From the NCBI GenBank assembly GCA_963556195.1, contig OY744529.1, positions 62,950,580-63,014,579 of the forward strand: a DNA stretch of 64,000 nucleotides, read 5' to 3'. Below are positions 35,001 through 46,500 of this stretch, one piece after another. Source of the stretch: Sepiola atlantica (taxonomy: Eukaryota; Mollusca; Cephalopoda; Sepiida; Sepiolidae). Within the stretch, counting starts at the first letter, position 1. Each line of letters starts with the position of its first letter. Below the pieces are notes generated by a model. It saw nothing but the letters and a program-made list of their open reading frames with translations, was not told the DNA's origin and made no database searches. A program made the translations under genes and the position numbers.

Positions 35001-38000
35001 TGCCGAAACCCTCCCTCCCACGTTAGCGCTAATTTCAAAAGAAAATCTGCAAAATTTAAATAAATGACTAAAAAAAAAATTATCGCAAAAAAAAAAGCTT
35101 GTACAGCTTTTGAACCGGAAAAAAACCCAAACTGTTTTTTTTTAACCCTAACCTAGTTGGTTTTTGTCCGGTTCGAAAGCTGTACTAGTAAGAAAAAAAG
35201 AATCTGTAAAAATCATTGTTTCATTGATTATTTCTATTACAATCTTTAGTTTATTCATAAAAAAACACAATTTATCAAAAAAAAAAACTTTCCCGTGAAA
35301 AACAATTATTTCATTGATTTTCTTCATCAAAAATAAATAAATTGTCATAAAAATAAACATACAGTGAGTGTTTTTCTTTCATTATGTTTTCTGTTGACAA
35401 TCCGCCTCGTTTTGATTTGGCTTTTTCCATCTGTTTACATATTTCTGCATCGGCAAAGTTGGTTTTGTCTGGTTAAAAAACTGTACCAGTACCGACTTTT
35501 CTACTTCCTCATTCAATCTAAAGTAAAGTCAGTCTTTTTATCGTTTCTTTGTCATCAATAGCTTTCTTTCTACAAAATCAATATTTGATTTTGGCTCATC
35601 AGTTTTTCTTGTGGATTGTTATATGTTGTTAAGAAGAATAAAATGTAATTCGGTTTAATTCTTTTCAGAAAATACGTTGTCCGGGTCAGAATTATTTTCG
35701 AAAAAACAAAAAGGGACTTAACTCTGTAGTCATCCATACAGAGTTATTTATTTGACTTGATAAGTTGAAGCTCTCTAGAAATAGGGGGATGAAAGTGAAC
35801 CCAGGCAAATGCAAAATCATTTCATCCTCAACAAAATGGTTGGTAAAACCCCAAAGAGTTTGTATTTCTTTGCTGGTGGTTCCAGAATCCTCATCTGAGA
35901 TAAATAGAAGAATAGGAATAGCAACTTTTGCATTTGGCGGACCAAAAGAAAAGATATGGAGCAGGAAAGACTTATGAAAACCTGAAGTCAAGACTTTACA
36001 ATGCATTGATAGTTCCTATTACTGTAGATGCAAGTAAAACATTGACTATACTGTTAGAGCATGAGAGGAGGCTCAATGTCTTTGAAATGAAATTTTTAAG
36101 ATTTGTCCTTGAGATAACTCTGCAAGATAAACAAAGAAATGTTGACATCAGAATTTTAGTATTAACAGATCCATCAACGCCATTGTTCAACAAAAGAGAA
36201 TAACATGGTTTGGACATGTTTCACCGCGTCCAGATTCCAGTTATGTAAAGAAATCATATAAAGATGATTTTATTGAAGAAAAATAAAAAAGATGACCACT
36301 AAAACGATGGGCCGACCTGATATGAGTTGATATTTGTATGCCACTTATGACAGCTGAAAGACTGGTCCAAGACCGTGATAAGTGGTAGAATTTAGTTCTC
36401 AAGCATGTAGCAAAATATGCACATGTGGATGTGGAGTATGCACATAAATTAAGCTATGTCTTCAGTGTGGCTAGATGAACAAGTGTTTCAAGTTGAGATC
36501 GAAACCTAACTGTTTTGTCAACAGTCGGACTTTTTACCTTCTATGCCATCAGCACAAGCTACAAAGTTACGGAAATCTTAATGCTCATATACACATTATC
36601 AACTGCCAAGAGTTCTCTATTCTTTTATGAAGAGCTAAACATTATTGCTAATGGTAGCTCCGCACTTGTATTAGATGAAATAATGGTTTCCACTCCTAAA
36701 GCATTCTACATAATTAGAATTCAATTCTTTGGAGCTGGTAATGTAAACAAATATATTAAAAAAATTTCTTTTTTGTGGTGTGTGGAAATGATTTAGGAGT
36801 AAGATTGCTGACTACTGAAAAAGCAGTCGGGTTTAGAATTTCAGTTTGAAACACTCAGTATATCAATCTTTATTTATCTATCTTTCTCTCAAAATACGGG
36901 AGAAGTGATAAACTTCTCCCGTATTTTCCTGAGCTTTCAACTGATTGCTATCTCAACTGTTCAACATCTACTAACCCAAGCACTCTCATCCATTTTTTTA
37001 ATGTGACCAAACCAATGAAGTCTCGTGTTCTGCCCACATCTCCCAATACTGTCCAGATTTAATCTTCCTCTGAGGTCATCAGATCTAAGTATGTCTTTAA
37101 GACTCACATAACACCTCCATCGTATCATTCTCATATCTTTTCTCTCCATGCAATACATATCCTTAACCCTCACTGGCCAGGTTTCACTTCCATACATCAT
37201 CACACTCCACACATGTTTTATAGACTCTTCTATTGGTTGACAGCGGTAACAAGGATTTAAAAACATTAAGATTAAAATAAAAAACAATCACCTTTTAGCA
37301 TCATGAGGCAATCACTACATTTCTGTAAAAGTTTTTAAATTTCAATATGTTATAGAGATTTGTTTTGAAGTAAATAAATACATTAAAATGTCCCTAATTT
37401 ACTTGTCTTCCATGAGGGCATATTTAGACACAAGTTCAGTTTTAAATGTGGGGAAAATCCATCTCCCTGGATTGGGACAAAAATTAAAATTGCCGCAGTC
37501 TAGAAGGATTTCTCCTTCAATGACTGAGGCCAGAAAAGATGAAGTGTAGTATCAGAACAGATACTACACTTTGCTTCTAGCTTAAAGGCTGTCAATTAAT
37601 TGGATTTGGTAAAAGTATTAACTGAGTTTGGTTAAGATATAGCCGAAAATACAATTTATTACTGGCAATAGTTGTCCCATAAAGGTTCTGGAATAATTGC
37701 TGTAAATGTTTTAGAAATCATGTGAAAAATTAAAAATCTACAGAACCCCAAAAGAATATACAATTGTTTTATGTATAAAGCAATATCATTATTTTCTTTT
37801 TAATATAAAGTCAGTGACCTATGTTTATATCACGCAAAATTTACTCAACAAAATCTGAAATTTTCTGTTGATATTTCTGCGATCCACAGGAAGTGTCTTA
37901 GTCGTATTAGTATTTGAAAACTGACCCACCAAATACTCGTATATTGAGAAACGACTCTCCTCATTTATAAATCGACAACAGGACATTTGGAATTTTTGGA

Positions 38001-38989
38001 TTATAATTTAGCATGCTCCGATTAGGATGGGAATTTTTTGTAGTGCTCTTAAGAAGAAAAAAAGTAACCCCACTTCTTAAGGACATGTACAAATACAAAA
38101 GTTGTGTTGAAGAGCTGTATGTCCCAATCTTTGCCTGCATAACGTATTCTATAATTATTTGGTTGTATATTTCGCCACCCACACACACACAGTGAGTAAA
38201 ACTATCTTGTAGTAGTGAGAGGTAAACATAATTTTGATATTGCTTTTAATCAATACTACATTTGCCTCTGTCTTGTGTTTCTTTCCATTCATGAAAGTAC
38301 TCCTATTTCCTCCCCCTACTCCTTTGGTTGTCTCTGTTTTTTCATTGGCTGCTGGGCCCTGGAATCTGGATAGTGCCACCATATTAAACTGATGGCACTC
38401 CGCCTCCATCTTATCTGCAGACGCATATATTGACCCCAATCGCAGATGAAAAAAGACTGTGCTTGCGCTCCCATTGTATTGGCGTATAAGCTGCATACGT
38501 GGCAAATGTATGCACGGATAGTTGACTCCTTTTATGGTAAAAATATCACGCCTGATAGAATTGGGTATTTTTTTTTTGCAACGGCTATTCTCCCCCTTTC
38601 TCTACCTCTTCCTTTTCATTTTAGTTGTAATTCTATGTGTGCTGTTTATCATCTCAAACAATCTCTTCATTTCCTTACAATGGAATAATCTTGCATCACA
38701 TCTTCATCTTCTGTGTTTCCTGTGCCCCCCCCCCCCCAACATCTTCAACTCTCGCTGATTCTTATGATTTTTTTTTCTCTCTTTCTCTCTCACGTTTGGC
38801 TGTATCTGCCTCTATTTTCTATCACTGCAAACTTGAATTTATATCTTTTTCCCTTTCCTGTCATCTTGCTCTCTCTCTCTCTCTGCCATTCTCTCTATCT
38901 CTCTCTTACTGTATCTTGCTCTCTCTGCCTCTCACTCTATCTTGCTTTTTGTATCTTTCTCTTTCTTTTTGTATGTGTGTGTGTGTGTG

Positions 38990-39040
<51 letters not shown>

Positions 39041-40549
39041 ATCTGTCTTTCTGACTCTCTCTGTATAACTGTCTCTTTCTATCTATCTCTCTCTCTCTCT
39101 GTATATCTTACTATCTCTCTCTCTGTATATCTTACTCTCTCTCTCTCTGTATATCTTACTCTCTCTCTCTCTGTATATCTTACTCTCTCTCTCTGTATAT
39201 CTTACTTTCTCTCTCTCTCTATCTTACTCTCTCTCTCTCTGTATATCTTACTCTCTCTGTATATATCTTACTCTCTCTGTATATATCTTACTCTCTCTAT
39301 GTATATCTTACTCTCTCTATGTATATCTTTCTCTCTGTATATCTGTCTCTCTGTCATTATGTCTGTATCTCTCTCTAAATATATATTTATATATATATAT
39401 CTCTGTCTGTCCCTCTCTCTATCTCACTCTCTGTGTCTCTCTATCTCACTATCTGTGTCTCTCTATCTCACTCTCTGTGTCTCTCTATCTCACTCTCTGT
39501 GTCTCTCTATCTCACTCTCTGTGTCTCTCTATCTCACTCTCTGTGTCTCTCTATCTCCACCTCTGTATCTCTCTCTCTATCTATTTCTCTCATTCATGCT
39601 CTCTCTCTCATTAATGTTCTCTCTCTCGCTTTCATGCTGTCTCTCGCTTTCTCTGACTCTCTCTCTTGATTTCTCTGTCTCTCTCTTTCCCTGTCTCCCG
39701 CTTTCTCTGACTCTTCTATGTATTTTCCTCATTCTCTTTTCTATATCTCCCTTTTACTGTCTTTCTGTAACTCCCTATCTCCCTCTCTCTCTCTATCTCT
39801 TCTTATCTCTGTACTTTCCTCTCTGTATCTCACTCTCTATCTCTTTATCTCCCCCTCTCTCTATATATCTCCCCTTCTCTATATATATATCTCCCCCTCT
39901 CTCTCTCTCTCTCTCTCTCTGTATCTCCATCCTCTCTCTTTGAATCCCCCTATTTCTCTTTCTCTGTATACCCCTCTATCTGTGTATATCCACTCCCCTC
40001 TCTCTGTATCTTCCCCCCTCTCTCTCTCTCTCTGTATCTCTATTCCTCTCTCTCTCTTTCTCTTTCTATCCCCATTCTTCTCTCTCTATATATCTCCATT
40101 TCCCCTCTCTCTCTCTCTCTCTCTGTATCTCTATTCCTCTCTCTCTGTATCTCTATTCCTCTCTCTCTCTGTATCTTCATTCCTCTCTCTCTCTCTCTCT
40201 GTGTATCTCCATTCCTCTCTCTCTCTCTCTCTCTGTATCTCGATTTCTCTCTCTCTCTTTCTCTCTCTGTATCTCCATTTTTCTCTCTCTCTCTCTGTAT
40301 CTCCATTTCTCTCTCTCTCTCTGTATCTCTATTCCTTTCTCTCTCTCTGTATCTCTATTCCTTTCTCTCTCTGTATCTCTATTCCTTTCTCTCTCTGTAT
40401 CTCTATTCCTTTCTCTCTCTGTATCTCTATTCCTTTCTCTCTCTGTATCTCTATTCCTTTCTCTCTCTGTATCTCTATTCCTTTCTCCCTCTGTATCTCT
40501 ATTCATTTCTCCCTCTGTATCTCTATTCATTTCTCCCTCTGTATCTCTA

Positions 40550-40586
<37 letters not shown>

Positions 40587-43500
40587 CTCTATTCCTCTCT
40601 CTCTCTCTGTATCTCTATTCCTCTCTCTCTCTCTGTATCTCAATTCCTCTCTCTCTCTCTGTATCTCAACTCCTCTCTATCTCTCTCTCTCTCTCTGTAT
40701 CTCAATTCCTCTTTCTCTCTCTCTCTCTGTATCACTATTCCTCTCTCTCTGTATCTATTCCTCTCTCTCTCTGTATCTCCATTCCTCTCTCTCTCTCTCT
40801 GTATCTCCATTCCTCTCTCTCTCTCTCTCTGTATCTCTATTCCTCTCTCTCTCTCTCTCTCCATTCCTCTATCTCTCTCTCTCTATTCCTCTCTCTCTCT
40901 CTGTATCTCCATTCCTCTCTCTCTCTCTTTCTGTATCTCCATTCCTCTCTCTCTTTCTCTGTATCTCCATTCCTCTCTCTCTCTCTTTATCTCCATTCCT
41001 CTCTCTCTCTCTTTATCTCCATTCCTCTCTCTCTTTATCTCCATTCCTCTCTCTCTTTATCTCCATTCCTCTCTCTCTTTATCTCCATTCCTCTCTCTCT
41101 TTATCTCCATTCCTCACTCTCTCTTTGTATCTCCATTCCCCCCCCCTCTCTCTCTGTATCTCCATTCCCCTCTCTCTCTCTGTATCTCCATTCCTCTCTC
41201 TCTGTATCTCCATTCCTCTCTCTCTGTATCTCCATTCCTCTCTCTCTCTCTCTTTCTGTATCTCCTTTCCTCTCTGTCTCTCTCTGTATCTATTTTCCTC
41301 TCTTTCTGTAACTTCTTTCCCCTCTCTCTCTCTCTCTCTGTATTTCCCCTCTCTCTCTCTCTGTATCTCTCTTCTCTTTCTTTGTATCTCCCTTGTCTCT
41401 CTTTGTATCTCCCTTGTCTCTCTTGGTATCTCCCTTCTCTCTCTTTGTATCTCCCTTCTCTCTCTTTGTATCTCCCTTCTCTCTCTTTTTATCTCCCTTC
41501 TCTCTCTTTTTATCTCCCTTCTCTATCTTTGTATCTCCCTTCTCTCTCTTTGTATCTCCCTACTCTCTCTCTTTGTATCTCCCTACTCTCTCTTTGTATC
41601 TCCCTACTCTCTCTTTTTATCTCCCTGCTCTCTCTCTTTGTATCTCCCTTCTCTCTCTTTGTATCTCTCTTCTCTTTCTTTGTATCTCCCTACTCTCTCT
41701 TTTTATCTCCCTACTCTCTCTTTTTATCTCCCTGCTCTCTCTCTCTTTGTATCCCCCTTCTCTCTCTCTCTTTGTATCCTCCCTCTCTTTGTATCCTCCC
41801 TCTCTTTGTATCCCCCCCTCTCTTTGTATCCCCCCTCTCTTTGTATCTCCCCCTCTCTCTCTGTATCTCCCCCCATCTCTCTCTCTCTGTCTCCCCCCCG
41901 TCTCTCTCTGTGTCTCCCCCCCCCGTCTCTCTCTCTCTCTCTCTCTGTATTCCCCCTCTCTCTCTGTATCTCCCCCTATATCTTTCAGTATCCCTCCCTC
42001 TATCTTTCAGTATCTCCATCTCTCTTTTTCTCTATCTTTCTTTCTCTTTCTATCCCTCTCTTCATTTCTCTCTCCATCTGTATCTATCTATTTCTGTCTC
42101 TCTCTTTTTTCTCTTGTCTTTCTACTCCTCTTTTTTTCTCTATTTCTATTTTTCCACCTTTTTTCTCTCTTGTCACCTTTTCCATTTTCATTCTCCCCCA
42201 TTTCTTGTGTCTTCCATGACTTCCCCCTACTTATGATTTTTTTTTTTAAGTGGCAGCCATTTCTTTCCTCACTAGAGAGTTCAACTCACGAGCAGAGAGC
42301 AAATATAGTCATCCACAAATTAACCTGAAAAAGGGGTTATAGAAAATGCAAAAAGAATCCTACGTCCAATCTATCTAATCCAAGGTTACAGAGCAGAGTT
42401 TAGGTTCCAATGAATTTTGGAGAATAATGAACAGTGTCCAAAACAGATGAAAGACATTCATTCCAACCATCATTAATTGACCAGAGGTGATCTCCTCAAC
42501 ATCTAATGAAACCAAACTTTTTGCAGAAAACTTTGTAACGGGTGAAATTTGATATAATCAGGGACGTCTATTTCCAAAATGTCCTACCATGACTGAGAAT
42601 ACCCTAAATGACATATCTGTGTATCGATCTGAGTTGTTGCTAAACTTATCCAGAACCTTGATGCCAACAAAGCAACATTCCTGCTGCTTCAAAGAAGGTG
42701 GGCTCCCTCTACCGTGCCAGTAAATTTCTCACACCTGACATTATCCTTTATCTCTACAAAGCCACCATCCGCCCATGCATGGAGTATTGTTGCCACATCT
42801 GGGCTGGGGCATCATTCACTAGTCTCTCCCTCTTAGACAGGGTCCAAAAAAGAGTTGCCAACTTGATAGGTCCTTCACTATCCACCAAGCTCCAGCCCCT
42901 GTCCCATCGCCGCAATGTTGCTTTCTTGTGTCTGTTTTACAAGTACTTCAATGGATTGTGCTCTGATGAGCTTGCTGCTCTGGTACCCCCACAACTTAAA
43001 TTCACCAGACCAACCCGACAATCTGCCAAATCCCATCCATTCACTGTGGAGATCCCTAGATGCCGAAGAGCTTTCTACTCCAAAAGCTTCTTTCCTCATG
43101 CTGCTGGACTCTGGAACTCCCTCCCTGCTCCCTGTTTTCCTGTTATTTTGCTTAAGAATCTGCAATCGGAACAAGCTCCAATCTTTACAAAGCTGTTGAA
43201 TTGTTATTTAAAAGAGAAATGCTTTACATCTCCTTGGAAAACTTTTTCAGTCGGCCCAGTATTTAAAAATACTGAAGAGTTTTCTCCTGCATCTCAATAC
43301 AGACCGATCAGTCTCCTGTGCGTCATGAGTAAGTTATTTGAGTCTGTGATAAATCAAGAAGTTGTAAATCACCTCAGCAATACAATCTACATGGTGACAA
43401 GCAATATGGATTTCATCCTGCAAAATCAACAGCTGACGTGCTGACTGTAATATAACACAAGATCAGTGAATCTACCGAAAGGGGCTTTGTTTCTAGAGCA

Positions 43501-46500
43501 ATAGCTTTTGACATATTAAAGGCAGAAAGGGTTACTTCACAAATTTACTAGCTATGGAATATCTGAAAATTTCTTCGAAATTATCAAATCCTTTCTGTTT
43601 GATAGGTCTATAAAAACAGTTGTTGATGGGCAGAAGTCTGACGTATGCAGTATCAATGCAGGCATTCCTCAAGGATCCATTCTGAGCCCATCCCTCTTTC
43701 TGATTTTTATCAATGATCTTCTGAACCATATTCTGAGATAATCCTGTTAAGACTCAGCTCGTGTTTTTCAATCGTAGGCGTGTCTCTTTTCTTCCTGAGA
43801 TTCTCATGGATGGCTCTGCTCTTGAGGAGCAATCGACTCTGCAACTTCTTGGTCTTTCTTTCTCATCAAATCTTTCTTGGAGTTCATATATAAGATCCAT
43901 TGCTCTTTCTGTTTCTCGTAAAGTCGGTTCAATCTATCGCTCCAAACACTTTCTCACACCTGAGGTTATTCTCTATCTCTACAAATCTACAATCAGACCA
44001 TGTATGGAGTACTGTGGTCATACTTAGTCTGGTGAATCTCTGTCCTATTTGAGGGTTCTTGATAAGGTGTAGAAACATATTTGATTGGCCCAACCCTTCT
44101 TTTCTGCAACCTCTCTCTCACAAACATGATGTTGCTAGTCTTAGTGTTTTCTATAAATACTATTATAGCATGTGTTCTTCAGAATTGTCTGATCTATTCT
44201 CTGCTTCCTTTGTCCCAGCTCGTTTGACTCATTGGTCCAGTGGTCTCCATCAATTCATTGTTTTGATACCTCCTTGTAATACAGCTTACTATTCCAGTAG
44301 CTTCTTTCCAAGAACTGCAAGCCTGTGAAACTCTCTTCCTGCTGACGGCTTTCTTTCTATCTATAGCCTTGATCTTTTCAAGACTAAGGCCAATAGGCAT
44401 CTCCTGTCTTTGTGATAATCATAGTTCGTTCTTGTTAGCTTGTTACATCAACTGGCTTCATGCCTTGTCTGGAGCGATTTCCATTAAAAAAAAAAACAAT
44501 TTATTGACATCTGCAGACGACTTAATTGTCTATAACACAGGGATGTGAGATCTCTGTTTTTAAGTCTGATTTCTGCCTTGACTCGATTTTATTTTTCTAC
44601 CTCTTCCTCTTGTCTTACTTTGTCTTACTTCTCCCCCCCCCCTCTCTATGGAAATGTTAATTTAACCATGGTTCAAACGATTCATCATGGGGTGGGTAGA
44701 AAAACTTTTGTTTCAACAAAGAATTACTCCCATTCACATATGCATTCGAGATCTTTCTCTTACTAACAGCCATGTTTTTTGTTTATTTCTTGGACCAAAC
44801 ATATTAATCTTTGAGACTTTTATCACACCCCAAAAAACTTTGAACATTCTTTTTACACGAAAAGCTAATTTTAACGGAATTTAACAAATCAAAAATTTGG
44901 GGAAGGGGGTTCGGAAGGGAGGGGAAGGCATTTTGGGAAATTCACCACGATTTCAGATTTTTTTTTGTCATTGGCCACTCACATTCCTGATAGCAGCACT
45001 TCAAAGAGCACTGGTGATTAAGATTGTTGATTCTCTCTCTTCCAACCTGGAGCATGTGATGCAATGGAGTAAAGAAGTGGTGATGGATCCCATCAACTAG
45101 CACCTAGCGTAGACTGTTGATTCCGGTTACCTGGCCTATACTGAACTTGTTTGTACACCTACTTTGTGGGTCAGATCTCCCCACAGTATCCCCCCTACTC
45201 AGTACTGTCCCCTGGCATCTTGTGGTTGGCCACTGTATCAATACCCTTTATACGGACGTTGTAGGTGTATATAACGTTGAACGGTGCTGTGAAGGTTGAG
45301 ACACTGTCTTTTGTCATAATGCTATACCAATAAACTGACTCATATAGAACATTGATTGTTTTCACACTTCTGTGGTTTCTCTCAATGATACTGTTTCTCT
45401 GCTGGTTTGTAGGCACACCTGAATCTGGGCCATACGCTCTAGTCTTGCAGGAACTGCTGAAAGTATTGGCTGATAAATGCGGTGCCATTGTCTGTCAGAT
45501 TCTCATCGTAAAATATAGACTCCAATTGGCACACAAAACACTTGTTGAATCTTGCCGACATATAGGTCACCAGATTGCAAATCGCGAAGGGGTACAATCA
45601 ATGAGAAAGATAATGGTCACTGCCATGATGATTGATGTCTGCTCCAATTGTCCTCCATATCAAGTATACCCTTTTGTTGGTGTACAGGTGCAGGATCAAT
45701 TAGCTGGCAATCCTCACACATCTTTATTGCCAGTTGCTCGTTGGCCTTTGAAACACTCGGGTCCTTCCATTTGGCAAAATACATGTGTTTTATTCTGAAG
45801 TGTCCACTCTGTTAATGAATATTTACAATCTGTTGAATGTTCAGCCTAAGAACAAGTTTTCTAGATGGGCTGAACTGTGACTTATACTCTGCTCAGCTAA
45901 CGCTCTGGTACTCTCATCAGTTGGTTGGCCTTGTTATCGTCTGAGTTGAGCAGTGCTACATCTAATTCTAGCCCATACTCCTTAACCAGGTTCACGAGCG
46001 TGGTACACCATTTTCATAGCAGTATTTTGCTGGCTGCCTTGGTGGTTAGCCACACCTTCCCTGTCAAGGCATCCACTGTCCATCGATAAACACAGGCCGA
46101 ATCTGTCCTGATATGTAATACATTTGCCTGCCACTGGAGTGTCAGGTTAACTCCTTTTTAAACTGGTTCTGGGTATGACCTTAAAAGACATCCAGTGGTG
46201 AGGTCTCTATTTGGGAGCTGTGGGGAATGTGGAGTTGTCTCTTAGTTGCCATTGCTCCCAGGTCCACTCTGACCTGGATTGGTAGTACTTGTAAGGGCCC
46301 CATCTATGGGTCAAATAGAACCTACTGGCGCTACCTATCAGGCTGTCTTAAGTTATTGACTTCCTGACTTAAAATGTACCAAACATTGATGTTTTATTGT
46401 TTTTTTTTCCTTTGCAAAACTCAATCATGTTCTGCAAAATCCAAAACAAAAAAACAACAATTTCCCTCCCTTCCTTCTTCTTCCCTCTCCCCTCTTTCTC

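Noticed and set aside
40310..40560. Regular ~24-bp repeats resembling a CRISPR array
   Set aside because: Contiguous CT minisatellite with no unique spacers, in an animal genome.
39718..42219. 833-codon open frame, and 228-333-codon frames in the CT tracts
   Set aside because: They lie in nearly pure CT repeat and encode only S/L/Y/C/P/I-type runs. Stop codons are simply rare in polypyrimidine DNA, and all frames stay open together.
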